Counted from the stretch's first letter, positions 39,425 to 49,724 are shown. The stretch is 64,000 nt of DNA from Clostridium niameyense (GCF_001243045.1 NZ_LN849007.1:2260989-2324988); one strand, 5' to 3'. The notes: generated by a model not told the origin, from the sequence alone. Translations and numbers: made by a program.

Positions 39425-40609
39425 TTATTTTGTTGCTCCCATTCTTCTTATTTTGCTGCTTACGTGTATACTTATTGGTAAGTTTCTGTAATCTTCATCC
39501 CAATTATTTTTTACTTTACTCCATATTCTAGGATGATATTTATATAAATAATCCTTTAATCCTATAACATCCGTATTGTATTCTCCTTGAGTTTTCTTTA
39601 ATACTTCTGTAGATTCTTTTTCTATAACTTTATTAAAATAATCTTGTATCACCATTATCTGTTCATTAGAAAATATGTTCTTATCTACATTATAACCTTT
39701 TATTTCTCCCTCTAAAAAAATATAAATATCAAATTTAAGTTTATCTTTATTATTACTTACTCTTATTTTTCTTTCATAATTTTCTACAGAGTAATCTAGA
39801 ACACTACCCTCTTTAACTATACTTCTTGTTCCCTTTTTAAAATTTCCATTAAGTAATGATACTGTATTTCCTTCATAGTTTCCCAAATATCCTACCAATT
39901 TATAATTTTTTACTAATCCAACCTTATCTATTTTTAATTGCTTTTTATTTTTATCAATATTTACAATAGGCACTATGGTATTATTGTAAGAAGTTATATT
40001 TTTTAAAAAATCATTAAATTTCAAAGGAAAAGATGTATTATTTTTTTTATTATTTTCTAACATACCTACCATATAATTTTCTATACTCTTTTCTACATCT
40101 GGTTGGAACTTCAACATATCTTCTGTATTTTCTTCTGTAAAAACTAAATATACCATTCTATTTATGGAAGGCTCCCTTTGTAAATAATCTAATATTTCTT
40201 TAAATGTATCTCTATGCTCTAATATTTTTTTATTTAAAACAATTACCTCTAAATGGCCAAAACTAATAGTTCTACTGCTTTTTTCTATAATTTTTTTTAC
40301 TCCATCAGCCATTGAGTATGCATTAACATTTATACTATTTTCATTAGTACTACCACCTTTCTCCGGACTTAATTGCCCTATATTAGGAAAGGCATAAGTT
40401 ATATTTAATTTTTCGAAATTAGAATTTGAAAAAGATGATTGATTAGGCAACTTTTTTATTTCTTTTTCTTCATCTATATCTTTTCCCGGGTCTATTCCTA
40501 TCATTGATATAAAAAATTTTTTATCTATCTCTACTTTATCCCAGCACCCTGACATACATATGCATGAACATATAAGCATTAATATCATAAATCTTTTTAT
40601 TAATTTCAT
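39425..40609 (-). CDS. Germinant receptor C subunit (GerAC family lipoprotein)
   Basis: A 394-residue lipoprotein with signal peptide and lipobox MSGC (C22), followed by the family opening WDKVEIDKKFFISMIGID. It is the last gene of the A-B-C receptor operon. GerC subunits are outer-face lipoproteins of the spore inner membrane receptor. Clostridium botulinum group I carries several such operons; which germinant this one senses cannot be read here. Confidence 0.95.
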   Translation of the reverse strand: MKLIKRFMILMLICSCICMSGCWDKVEIDKKFFISMIGIDPGKDIDEEKEIKKLPNQSSFSNSNFEKLNITYAFPNIGQLSPEKGGSTNENSINVNAYSMADGVKKIIEKSSRTISFGHLEVIVLNKKILEHRDTFKEILDYLQREPSINRMVYLVFTEENTEDMLKFQPDVEKSIENYMVGMLENNKKNNTSFPLKFNDFLKNITSYNNTIVPIVNIDKNKKQLKIDKVGLVKNYKLVGYLGNYEGNTVSLLNGNFKKGTRSIVKEGSVLDYSVENYERKIRVSNNKDKLKFDIYIFLEGEIKGYNVDKNIFSNEQIMVIQDYFNKVIEKESTEVLKKTQGEYNTDVIGLKDYLYKYHPRIWSKVKNNWDEDYRNLPISIHVSSKIRRMGATK

Positions 40610-40639
40610 ATTATAACAACTCCTATAAAAATTTTATGC

Positions 40640-41767
40640 TTATACCTTTTTTCTCTTAACTTTATTTTTATTCTTATTTTTTATTTTACTTAATATAAAT
40701 AAAATTATTATTATTACATTAGTTATAAAAAATAAGTACGGTTGTATATTTCTGGATATGTTGTATACTTGAGTAACATTTTGAGGGTATAAAGATATAA
40801 CATAAATAATAGGTGCTATTAAAAATGTTGTTATCTTTATGTCTTTAATTTGAAAGACATCTTTTAGTACATCTGCTGAAAAATAATATGAATTCCCAAA
40901 TGTAGTAAAAAAGAACATAACCCATATAGCCATAACTATACCGTCCCATCTTTCAACAAAAGCTCCAGGAATATCTATAGATCTTATCATAACTATTCCT
41001 GGCCATAACATACTCTTTATTTGTTCTGTTGAAAACATAGCTATAGATAAAACTACAACATATAAATAAAACAATCCTATAAAAATCATGCTCTTTAAAA
41101 GTACCTTTGGTGCTTTATCCTTTTTTTTCATAAAGGGTACTACCAAAAACACCATTTCTATACCCTTAAATCTTATTATAGTTTTATTAATAGCTTTTAT
41201 ATAATTTTTGGGGGAATTATTAAATATAGGTAATAAATTAGTAAAATCTATTTCATATAATGCAAAAAATAATATTAATATTACTGGTATAAAACTAAAC
41301 CAAAATGTTACCTCATTAAATTTAATTAAGGTATCAAGTTCTCCTCTTATTAGATATATTGCTGTTAAAATTGTGATTATAATTAAAAATTCAGTAGGAG
41401 TTTTCTCAAGAAGGTATAGCTTTATTTCTTCTATAAATACTCTCAAACCAGCAGATATGTAGATTATATTATATACAATAAAGACAAAACATACTACTGA
41501 CCCTATTAATCTGCCAAAATTATCTCGTAATATTTCATAGAATCCCTTAAAATCATTCATCTCTATTATTTTGTACATTAAATATATTAATACAAAACTA
41601 ATAATAGTATTTAATATTATTATTATCCATGCATCACTACCCACTATAGCCGATAAATCACTAGCATAAGAAAATACACTTATACCTATAACACTAGTTA
41701 CAATAGTGGCAAATAGACTATACGAAGTAGAAAAATTATCATTACGTTGCAATATTAATTCCTCCAA
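40640..41767 (-). CDS. Germinant receptor B subunit (GerAB family, APC-type transporter fold)
   Basis: A 375-residue polytopic protein with ten predicted helices, a member of the endospore germination permease family, which has the amino acid-polyamine-cation transporter fold. The N-terminal TSYSLFATIVTSVIGISVFSYA helix holds the first ligand-site glycine region. B subunits bind the germinant. It lies 20 bp after the A gene and 30 bp before C. A basic Lys/Asn-rich tail ends the protein. Confidence 0.94.
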   Translation of the reverse strand: MEELILQRNDNFSTSYSLFATIVTSVIGISVFSYASDLSAIVGSDAWIIIILNTIISFVLIYLMYKIIEMNDFKGFYEILRDNFGRLIGSVVCFVFIVYNIIYISAGLRVFIEEIKLYLLEKTPTEFLIIITILTAIYLIRGELDTLIKFNEVTFWFSFIPVILILFFALYEIDFTNLLPIFNNSPKNYIKAINKTIIRFKGIEMVFLVVPFMKKKDKAPKVLLKSMIFIGLFYLYVVVLSIAMFSTEQIKSMLWPGIVMIRSIDIPGAFVERWDGIVMAIWVMFFFTTFGNSYYFSADVLKDVFQIKDIKITTFLIAPIIYVISLYPQNVTQVYNISRNIQPYLFFITNVIIIILFILSKIKNKNKNKVKRKKV

Positions 41768-41787
41768 ACTATTTTATTTTATAATTT

Positions 41788-43251
41788 TTACTTTTGTCTT
41801 ATTTTATCTTTAGTATTCATATAGTCCGGTCTTTTTTTGAAAAATCTTATAGGTAACCTTATATACATATCTTTAAAATCACTTATACTAGGATTTACTA
41901 TAGGAGATAGATATGGTATTCCAAAACTCTTTAACTTTACTAAATGTATTAATAAAATAATTAATCCTAACATTATTCCATAAAGGCCCAATAAACTAGA
42001 AAGTATAATTAATACAAATCTAACTAGCCTAAAAGAAGAACTTACCTCATAATTAGGTGAAGTAAAACTTGTTATAGCAGTCATAGATACTATTATTATC
42101 ATAATTGGGCTTACAATACCTGCAGAAACAGCTGCTTGCCCTATAATCAATCCACCTACAATTCCTATTGTAGATCCTATAGGTTTAGGTAACCTAACTA
42201 TAGCCTCCATTAAAAGTGCTAAACTTAATTCCATTATTATAGCCTCCATATAAGCAGGAAACGGAACGCCCTCTCTAGAGGCAGCAATGAAATAAGCAAG
42301 CTTTGTCGGAATAATAGCCTCATGATAGGATGTAACTGCTACATACATAGCTGGTAATGTTAATGAAATAATAATAGAGATTAATCTTATTATTCTGAGT
42401 AAAGATGCATTTGTCCACCTTTGATAATAGTCATCTGGTGATTGATATAAGCTGGGTAATGTAGTAGGTACTATTATAGCAGAAGGAGAATTATCAACTA
42501 AAATAGCTACCCTACCCTCATATAAGGCAGATGATACTACATCTGGTCTTTCTGTAGTTTTAACCATAGGAAAAGATGACCATTTATTATCTTGAACAAG
42601 TTGTTCTATATACCCACTGTCTAAAATAGCATCTATTTTTATTTGATCTATTTTCTTATATAATTGTTCTAAAATATCTGGATTAACTATATCTTTTATA
42701 TACATAATAGCAATATCTGTCTTAGACCTTACGCCCACAGATTTAGATATAATTTTAAATCTAGTATCTCTTATTCTTCTTCTTACTAATGCGGTATTAA
42801 ATCTTATAGTTTCTGTAAATCCATCTCTGCTACCTCTTATAGAAGTTTCAGCAGCTGGTTCTGTTATTCCCCTTGTAGGCCACGAGCGGGTAGCTATTAT
42901 ATAACATTCTGTTAATCCATCTATAAATAATGCTGTATCCCCAGATAATACTAATTTTATCACTTTGTCTAACTTATCAATGGGATTCACATCTGATACT
43001 GATAAAATATTATCTTTTATATCTTTAGGGCCTTTTATACGCCTTCCCTCAAACATAAGAGATTCTAAAACATAATCATCTAACAGTTCTTTTTCTGCTA
43101 ATCCATCTATATAAACCATAAATGCCTTTATATTATTGCCTATAAAGAATTCTCTAAAAACTATATCAGAACTGTCATCTAATAATTCTTTTACATACTT
43201 TATGTTTTCCTCAATTTTAGAACTTATTTCTTCCCTTACTTGCTCTTTCAT
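41788..43251 (-). CDS. Germinant receptor A subunit (GerAA family)
   Basis: A 487-residue protein with an N-terminal soluble domain (about residues 1-270) containing SWPTRGITEPAAETSIRGSRDGFTE-type sequence and TDIAIMYIKDIVN, then about five membrane helices from residue 280. GerA subunits oligomerise into the pentameric ion channel of the receptor. The start follows GGAGGTG. A small two-helix protein gene lies 25 bp upstream. Confidence 0.95.
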   Translation of the reverse strand: MKEQVREEISSKIEENIKYVKELLDDSSDIVFREFFIGNNIKAFMVYIDGLAEKELLDDYVLESLMFEGRRIKGPKDIKDNILSVSDVNPIDKLDKVIKLVLSGDTALFIDGLTECYIIATRSWPTRGITEPAAETSIRGSRDGFTETIRFNTALVRRRIRDTRFKIISKSVGVRSKTDIAIMYIKDIVNPDILEQLYKKIDQIKIDAILDSGYIEQLVQDNKWSSFPMVKTTERPDVVSSALYEGRVAILVDNSPSAIIVPTTLPSLYQSPDDYYQRWTNASLLRIIRLISIIISLTLPAMYVAVTSYHEAIIPTKLAYFIAASREGVPFPAYMEAIIMELSLALLMEAIVRLPKPIGSTIGIVGGLIIGQAAVSAGIVSPIMIIIVSMTAITSFTSPNYEVSSSFRLVRFVLIILSSLLGLYGIMLGLIILLIHLVKLKSFGIPYLSPIVNPSISDFKDMYIRLPIRFFKKRPDYMNTKDKIRQK

Positions 43252-43276
43252 AATTACACCTCCACTTCTTATAAAA

Positions 43277-43474
43277 TTAAATAGAAATTATGTTTATTAT
43301 ATATAACGTAATTCCTATAAGTATAATAATGATTCCTAATACTTTAGATTGAATATTTAACTTATTCATCTTGTTCTTTTTAAAAGTAGGAGCATCTATG
43401 AATATGGCCACTATTCCCTGAAGTATCATAAAAATCATAAAATATATATCAAATATTCCTATTATATCTACCAT
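43277..43474 (-). CDS. Small two-helix membrane protein, probable receptor-associated D-type protein
   Basis: A 65-residue hydrophobic protein with two membrane helices (about residues 6-27 and 43-63) joined by a basic loop (FKKNKMNKLNIQSK). An AGGAGGAG box precedes the ATG. It lies 25 bp before the A subunit gene and probably opens the operon. Small two-helix D proteins of about 65-75 residues beside germinant receptor operons are reported to modulate receptor function in Bacillus and occur in Clostridium. I recall a similar small family catalogued as CLC_0170, but could not check. Confidence 0.7.
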   Translation of the reverse strand: MVDIIGIFDIYFMIFMILQGIVAIFIDAPTFKKNKMNKLNIQSKVLGIIIILIGITLYIINIISI

Positions 43475-43539
43475 AAACTCCTCCTAAAATTTAAAATATC
43501 TTTTTATATTTTTTGTTATAACTATTAATTTTATTCAAC

Positions 43540-43567
43540 AAAAAAAAGAATTCCTAATTAGGAATTC
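43540..43567 (-). terminator. Terminator after ispE
   Basis: GAATTCCTAATTAGGAATTC on the minus strand is followed directly by T8. Confidence 0.87.
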
Positions 43568-43586
43568 ATCTAAATCATGTATTTAA

Positions 43587-44429
43587 TTATATAGTTCTAG
43601 TTATAAACACTTCTGAATATTTTAATCGCATTTTATCATAACAAAGTTGTGCTTTTAACATATCATCAAAAAAACCAAAAACACTAGGACCACTGCCGCT
43701 CATCATAGAACCTATAGCTCCGTAACCTATCATTTCTGTTTTTATATTTTTTATGATTTTATACTTTCTTAAAGTAACATTTTCCAAAACATTCTTCATA
43801 TTGTTAGCAATAAATTTTAAATTATTTTCTTTTATTTTTTTCATTAATGCTTCAGTATCAGGGTGCTTATGGATTCTATTTAAATCTAACTCACTATATA
43901 CTTCCTTAGTTGATACCCCAAAGCCTGGTTTAACCAGTACAAGTATATGTCCTTTAAAATCACTTATATAAGTAATTTTTTCTCCTATTCCCTCACATAA
44001 AGATGTTCCACCCTGTATGCAATATGGAACATCTGCTCCAATTTTTACCCCCATTTTACATAACTTCTCATTAGTAATCTCAGGCTTGAACATATCTCTC
44101 ATAATTTTTAAAACTGTAGCTGCATTTGAACTTCCTCCTGCAAGACCTGCAGCCACAGGTATATTTTTTTTAATATTTATACAAACTCCTGATGATATAT
44201 TATATTCTTTTAAAAACATATCTGCAGCCTTGTAAGCTAAATTTCTATTGTCACTTGGAACATATTCCTTATTACAATTTATTTTAATTCCTTGACTTAT
44301 TTTTTTTAAATATATCAAATCATATAATTCTATATTTTGCATTAACATACGTAATAAATGATAACCATCTTCTCTTTTTCCTATTACATCTAAGGATAAA
44401 TTTATTTTAGCATAAGACTTTGCTAACAT
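43587..44429 (-). CDS. ispE: 4-diphosphocytidyl-2-C-methyl-D-erythritol kinase
   Basis: A 280-residue GHMP kinase of the non-mevalonate isoprenoid pathway. The N-terminal AKINLSLDVIGKREDGYH, the ATP loop PVAAGLAGGSSNAA (about residues 91-104) and the C-terminal MSGSGPSVFG are present. It lies among spore genes next to the yabG-veg segment, an association also seen in Bacillus. Confidence 0.97.
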   Translation of the reverse strand: MLAKSYAKINLSLDVIGKREDGYHLLRMLMQNIELYDLIYLKKISQGIKINCNKEYVPSDNRNLAYKAADMFLKEYNISSGVCINIKKNIPVAAGLAGGSSNAATVLKIMRDMFKPEITNEKLCKMGVKIGADVPYCIQGGTSLCEGIGEKITYISDFKGHILVLVKPGFGVSTKEVYSELDLNRIHKHPDTEALMKKIKENNLKFIANNMKNVLENVTLRKYKIIKNIKTEMIGYGAIGSMMSGSGPSVFGFFDDMLKAQLCYDKMRLKYSEVFITRTI

Positions 44430-44472
44430 ACCCTACCTCCAAAATTTTATATTATCAAACTTATAATACACC

Positions 44473-44510
44473 AAAAAAAATAAAGCTACAATAAATGTAA
44501 CTTTATTTTT
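44473..44510 (-). terminator. Terminator after cphA
   Basis: AAATAAAGTTACA pairs with TGTAGCTTTATTT (one T-G), followed on the minus strand by T8. Confidence 0.85.
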
Positions 44511-44529
44511 ATAAAACTATTATTCATTT

Positions 44530-47154
44530 TTAAGCTAATGCTATACTTTCTTCATTACCTTTTCCTTTTTTAGCTTTTTCTTTTACTATATTTAAAGCTG
44601 GTTCAAATTCTTCAAAAAACATAACTACTAAATCATTCTTATTAGACTTTTCAATAGCTTCCTTTAATGCTTTTTCCTCATCTAGTATTATTTTTATTTT
44701 ATTTTTGTCAAATCCCGTATCTAATATGCCATTTTTAATTAAGTTTGCTACCTCTCCTACTTTTCTTCCTCTCTTATCCCTATCTTCTTTTATATATATA
44801 TAATCAAAAAATTTTCCACATATATTTCCTATTTCCATCATACTACTATTAGTTCTATCTCCTGGAACTCCTATAACTCCTATAGTTGATTTATGTTTTA
44901 TTTTTTCTACACCATTAAATACTGCTTTATATCCTTCAATATTATGACCATAGTCCAATATCACAGAACATCCTTCTAGATTATATAAATTAAATCTTCC
45001 AGGATTGTCATATTCATTACTATAAAATGTACTAATACCTTCTTTTATATATTCTATGTCTATTCCCATACCTATAAGTGCCGAAATAACAGCCATGGAA
45101 TTTTCAATATTATAATCCAATTTTCCCCCTAAGGTAATAGGGATATCCTTTACATTTATAATTGACTTTTTTATATTTCCTTGTTGCATATAAATAAAAT
45201 CATCATGTAAATATACATTCATACTTCCACGTTTTAAATATTTATTCAGAATTATATTATCTTTGTCTTTAGAAAATAATATAATTTTAGATCTCATTCT
45301 ATCTATTATATTAATACTAGCCTTATCATCTGCATTTATGACCACATATCCATCTTCTTTTACGGCTTCTCCCACTAAAGATTTTACATAAGCCATGTCT
45401 TCTAAAGTATTTATACCATCTAATCCTAAATGATCTTCCGTTATATTAGTTATAATAGCTATGTCAGATAAATTATAAGGAAGACCTCCCTTTATTAATC
45501 CACCTCTCGCAAGTTCTAATACAGCTATATCAATTTCATTATTTGTAAGTATAGTTGTAGCACTATCATATCCTGTTGTATCTCCTTTTTCTATGCACTT
45601 GTCATTTATATATATTCCTCCTGTAGTAGTCATTCCTACACTTTTTCCACATTTCTTAAGAATATGAGAGATAAGTCTTGTAGTAGTAGTTTTTCCATTA
45701 GTACCTGTTACAGAAATTATAGGTATGCTAGATTTATTATTTTTAAACATCATATCAATTATAGCCTTAGCTACATTTCTACTTTTACCTTTATAAGGAT
45801 ACTGATGCATTCTTATTCCAGGAGCTGCATTAACTTCCATTATAGCGCTATCCTTATCTAAAGGATTACTTATGTCTCTACAGCATAAATCAATACCACA
45901 TATATTTAATCCTATAGCTTTTGCTGCCCTTATACATACATCCTTTACATCATCAGAAACTATATCTGTGCAATCTATTGCTATTCCCCCTGTAGATAAG
46001 TTAGCATTTTGTCTTAATATTACTTTTTGATTTTTAGATATTATTGAATTTAAATCGAATCCTTGTTTAGCGATATTTTCCTTAAGTTCTTTATCTATTT
46101 TTATTTTAGTTAATGGCTTTTCATGACCTTCTCCCCTTCTGCTGTCTTTATTTAACTCACTAATAAGCTCCTGTACAGAATTTATGCCATTACCTATAAC
46201 GTATGGGGGTATTCTTTGAGCAGCAGCTATAAATTTACCATCTACTATACATATCCTATAATCTTTTCCATGAATAAATTTCTCTATTATTATCTCTTTA
46301 TAATCTTTACTAAGTATTCTATAATCATTTATAAGTTCATCTTGCGTTTTTATATTTACGAAAACACCTTTTCCTTGATTTCCAAAGCGTGGTTTTAAAA
46401 CTACAGGATACCCTATATTATCTGCTTTAATTAATAAATCTATATAGTTATTTACCCTATATCCTTTAGCAGTGGGAACACATTGATTATTTAATATATC
46501 TTTAGTCAATAATTTATCACAAGCTATATCTACAGATATTGTACTTGTACTGTCACATATAGTTGCCTCAACCCTTTGGGAATTTACCCCATAACCTAAT
46601 TGAAACATACTATTTTCTCCTATTTTTGTAATAGGTATATTATGTTTCTTTGCTTCATTTATTATTGCTAATGTACTTGGACCTAGCTCTTCCGTTTTTA
46701 AAATATATTTTAGCTGTTCTATTTTATTTTTTAAATTATAATCCTTATTATTTATTATACTATTTATTAATTCAACAGCTATTTTGCCACATTCAATTCC
46801 AGTATTCCTATATTTATACTCATAAATTATATAATATTTTTCTCCTCCTATTTCCCTTGCTTTTCCATAGCTAACGTCTATATCCAGTATATTTTCTAAG
46901 GCTATTACGGTATGCTCACATATATGAGATAAATAAGTACCCTCATAAAGCCTTTGTAAAAATCCACCCTTTTCTCCTATTGAACAACAGTGTTCCCTTA
47001 AACTTGGTAAATAACCTAATAGGGCTTTATTAAACCCACTTATTTCTTTGCTTGATACATCACTATATCCTTCTAAATCTAAATTCATTTTAATACATCT
47101 TTTATGAGAATATATATTTCTTCCCTCAAATACCCTTACCTTTTCTATCTTCAT
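44530..47154 (-). CDS. cphA: Cyanophycin synthetase
   Basis: An 874-residue, full-length CphA with three parts: an N-terminal domain (about 1-160), an ATP-grasp domain (about 220-470; VLKPRFGNQGKGV, EVNAAPGIRMHQYP) that adds aspartate to the growing chain, and a Mur-ligase-like domain (P-loop GTNGKTTTTR at about 482-491) that adds arginine. The product is a multi-L-arginyl-poly-L-aspartate store of nitrogen. It follows cphB by 47 bp and is probably co-transcribed. A study in Clostridium perfringens linked cyanophycin to spore assembly, which fits the surrounding sporulation genes. Confidence 0.96.
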   Translation of the reverse strand: MKIEKVRVFEGRNIYSHKRCIKMNLDLEGYSDVSSKEISGFNKALLGYLPSLREHCCSIGEKGGFLQRLYEGTYLSHICEHTVIALENILDIDVSYGKAREIGGEKYYIIYEYKYRNTGIECGKIAVELINSIINNKDYNLKNKIEQLKYILKTEELGPSTLAIINEAKKHNIPITKIGENSMFQLGYGVNSQRVEATICDSTSTISVDIACDKLLTKDILNNQCVPTAKGYRVNNYIDLLIKADNIGYPVVLKPRFGNQGKGVFVNIKTQDELINDYRILSKDYKEIIIEKFIHGKDYRICIVDGKFIAAAQRIPPYVIGNGINSVQELISELNKDSRRGEGHEKPLTKIKIDKELKENIAKQGFDLNSIISKNQKVILRQNANLSTGGIAIDCTDIVSDDVKDVCIRAAKAIGLNICGIDLCCRDISNPLDKDSAIMEVNAAPGIRMHQYPYKGKSRNVAKAIIDMMFKNNKSSIPIISVTGTNGKTTTTRLISHILKKCGKSVGMTTTGGIYINDKCIEKGDTTGYDSATTILTNNEIDIAVLELARGGLIKGGLPYNLSDIAIITNITEDHLGLDGINTLEDMAYVKSLVGEAVKEDGYVVINADDKASINIIDRMRSKIILFSKDKDNIILNKYLKRGSMNVYLHDDFIYMQQGNIKKSIINVKDIPITLGGKLDYNIENSMAVISALIGMGIDIEYIKEGISTFYSNEYDNPGRFNLYNLEGCSVILDYGHNIEGYKAVFNGVEKIKHKSTIGVIGVPGDRTNSSMMEIGNICGKFFDYIYIKEDRDKRGRKVGEVANLIKNGILDTGFDKNKIKIILDEEKALKEAIEKSNKNDLVVMFFEEFEPALNIVKEKAKKGKGNEESIALA

Positions 47155-47201
47155 CTCTCAATGTTTCCTCCTCTTTTATAAAAACATATGTATTATGTTT
47201 A

Positions 47202-48047
47202 TTACAAAGGTTTTCTATAATTTAAATCAAATTTATCCTTGTTCTTAAGAACATGTAATTTAATATCATACATAGATAATACTTCATCCGGATATTGCTC
47301 TGACACATTAGTACTGGTTATACCCATTCCATCTATTACATACACTGCACCAGATCCTATAACTTGTAACTTAGCTTTCTCATCTACCATAATTGCTGTA
47401 TCTTCATCTATACCTATACCTAAAGTTTCTGGATTTTCTGCAATACCAACTAATAATCTTCCTATCCTTCCCCTTTGGGCAAAATGTTGGTCTATTATTA
47501 CATTTTTTATAAGTCCTAATCCTGGAGCCATTTTTAATGTACACTTTCTAGGGGATTCATCGCTAGGTCCTGAAACTATCATTGTATCGCTCATAACCGA
47601 AGCTCCTGCTGAAGTTCCTACAAAAATGCACCCTTCTTTATATTTTTCATGTATAACAGAGTATAATTTAGTTCCGCCTAATATACTAGTTATCCTTAAT
47701 TGGTCTCCTCCTGTAAAAAATACTAATGATGCGTTTTTTATAATTTTTACATTATTAATATTATTAGCATCTTGTCTAGTTTTAACATCTAAAATATTTA
47801 TATTTTTTACTCCTAAATTTTCAAATATATATTTATACTCAGTTCCTAATTCCTCTGGAAGAGTAGAAGCTACTGTTGCTATAACTAATTCATCTTTATT
47901 TTTATCTATTTTATTACATACCTCATGCAATATATTTTTATTGTTTTTTTTATCTTCTGCTCCACCTATTATTATTAAATTTCCTTCTAACTTATAATCC
48001 AAATTACATCCACTCTCCTTTTTATGGATATCTCTTATTTTCTCCAT
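47202..48047 (-). CDS. cphB: Cyanophycinase
   Basis: A 281-residue S51-family peptidase that splits cyanophycin into beta-Asp-Arg dipeptides. The nucleophile motif is GTSAGASVM (serine at about residue 145), and IIGGAEDK at the N-terminus and IDQHFAQRGRIGRL are family segments. It is the first gene of the cph pair. A dedicated isoaspartyl dipeptidase is not in the window. Confidence 0.95.
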   Translation of the reverse strand: MEKIRDIHKKESGCNLDYKLEGNLIIIGGAEDKKNNKNILHEVCNKIDKNKDELVIATVASTLPEELGTEYKYIFENLGVKNINILDVKTRQDANNINNVKIIKNASLVFFTGGDQLRITSILGGTKLYSVIHEKYKEGCIFVGTSAGASVMSDTMIVSGPSDESPRKCTLKMAPGLGLIKNVIIDQHFAQRGRIGRLLVGIAENPETLGIGIDEDTAIMVDEKAKLQVIGSGAVYVIDGMGITSTNVSEQYPDEVLSMYDIKLHVLKNKDKFDLNYRKPL

Positions 48048-48076
48048 ATGGTGTGTTTTTATTCATGCAATAATTA

Positions 48077-48124
48077 ATAAAAAAATACTCTAAACTATAA
48101 CTTAGTTATCAGTTTAGAGTATTT
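48077..48124 (-). terminator. Terminator after the SipL-like gene
   Basis: AAATACTCTAAACT pairs perfectly with AGTTTAGAGTATTT across a 14-base loop, followed on the minus strand by TTTTTTATT. Confidence 0.85.
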
Positions 48125-48133
48125 TTTTCAAAC

Positions 48134-49693
48134 CTATATAACTGCCCTTCCTGGTATAATTAATTTTTCTCCAGGTTTTATAACATCAGCATTTTCAATA
48201 TCATTTATTAATATTAATGTATCAACTGTAGTATAATATCTCTTAGCAATTTTCCAAAGAGTATCTCCTTGCTGTACTACATAAATTGTTATACTAGCCT
48301 TCTTTTGTGGTACCTCATCTTCTATGCCCTCAACATTAACTAAAAATTCTTTATTAGTTACATAATTGACTCTGCTATACAAGTTAACAATAGCTTTTAC
48401 TGCAATAGTATTAGCTTCTATTGAAGTTTCTATATCTTCTAAAGTAGCTTTAACTATACAATGCATATTAATTTTACAATTAGGTATTTCTACTGCAGAA
48501 CTAAAAGGTATATTATCCTTTACTGTATAAATATATTTATCCTTATCTGTTGTCTTATACATTACTTCTACATTTAATACCCCTTCTACCAATACCTTAT
48601 CTTCTACTAACTTCTTATCTGTAATATAAACATTTGCACTACTCATTATTATTTCTCTTATTCTAGGCATATCTGATGATATGTCTATATTATTTTTAAC
48701 TATACATTCTACGCTGGAATGACCTTGCATAACATTCAACTCATAATCTTTTTTATCTATAGTAAGTTTCATTGTAGGTGAGTATATATCTTCTATAACT
48801 TCAATTTCCTTTTTATACATAACCTTTATATTAGCTTTTATAAGGGCTTCTAAATCTATTATTCTTCTTTCACCTAAGTCGTCCTCTTTTACATCTATAC
48901 TAACTGCATCCACTACAAAATCTGTGTAATTATCCATAGATGGATTTACATCTTCTAACTCTATATCCTTACTTATAAATACATCATCATCTAAATAACA
49001 TATATCTTTACTATCTTTGGCTCTATAAATCAATCCTATATGAGCAAAGGCTTCTATACTAATCATGTTATCTAAAACCCTTACTTGCCTTTTATGAATA
49101 TTAACGTCATACCTTAAAATACTTTCTACCTCTGGTTTATCACTACTAATTTTCATATTAGATTTGGCTATTAATTCTCCATCTGTAGTTCCTACTATTT
49201 TGTCTACAGAAATAGGGTTTCTAAGCATTTGTATATCTTTTACATCATCTAAATCTTTTATTATCTCAAAATTATAATCCTTATAAACTTCTCCTTTTAG
49301 TTTAACTATACCTTGAATGGATATTTTTCTTTCGTTTACTATTTTGCATTGCATATCCTCTATAAAACATTCTGCCTGACAAGTCATATTAGTCTCTGCT
49401 TTAGAAATTTGAATCTCGTTAGAAAATTTAGTGGTATAAGTAACATTATATAATACTGTCTCCTCTTCTTTTCCAAGATAAAATACATTATAATCAATGA
49501 TACCTTCTATATATACATTATCTCTTATAACTTCTTTATTTGTTATAGATGGTTTAGACTCTATCATAAGAATTTCTTGCACATCAGGATGTGTATCTGG
49601 AATAACATACTCACCTTTTATTGGTGTATCCACAAAATTTTCTCCTAATAATTGTTCACATTCTATATTTTCCTTTACTAAATTCAATTCCAT
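48134..49693 (-). CDS. sipL: SipL-like spore coat morphogenetic protein (DUF3794 repeats plus LysM)
   Basis: A 519-residue protein with several DUF3794 (SPOCS) segments across its length (each with a PDTHPDVQEILMIE- or DMPRIREIIMSS-type stretch) and a C-terminal LysM domain (about 470-516; VQQGDTLWKIAKRYYTT, then KPGEKLIIPG). Length and architecture match SipL of Clostridioides difficile, which binds SpoIVA through its LysM domain and anchors the coat, the counterpart of Bacillus SpoVID. The ATG at 49693 follows GGGAGGG; an upstream ATG overlaps that box. It lies between veg and cphB. Confidence 0.85.
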   Translation of the reverse strand: MELNLVKENIECEQLLGENFVDTPIKGEYVIPDTHPDVQEILMIESKPSITNKEVIRDNVYIEGIIDYNVFYLGKEEETVLYNVTYTTKFSNEIQISKAETNMTCQAECFIEDMQCKIVNERKISIQGIVKLKGEVYKDYNFEIIKDLDDVKDIQMLRNPISVDKIVGTTDGELIAKSNMKISSDKPEVESILRYDVNIHKRQVRVLDNMISIEAFAHIGLIYRAKDSKDICYLDDDVFISKDIELEDVNPSMDNYTDFVVDAVSIDVKEDDLGERRIIDLEALIKANIKVMYKKEIEVIEDIYSPTMKLTIDKKDYELNVMQGHSSVECIVKNNIDISSDMPRIREIIMSSANVYITDKKLVEDKVLVEGVLNVEVMYKTTDKDKYIYTVKDNIPFSSAVEIPNCKINMHCIVKATLEDIETSIEANTIAVKAIVNLYSRVNYVTNKEFLVNVEGIEDEVPQKKASITIYVVQQGDTLWKIAKRYYTTVDTLILINDIENADVIKPGEKLIIPGRAVI

Positions 49694-49724
49694 TAAATAT
49701 TTCCCTCCCATAAAACCTACTATT

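Noticed and set aside
47239-47997. A 252-codon plus-strand open frame
   Set aside because: It is antisense to cphB, whose protein is clearly recognised; the frame is a by-product of codon bias and has no ribosome binding site.
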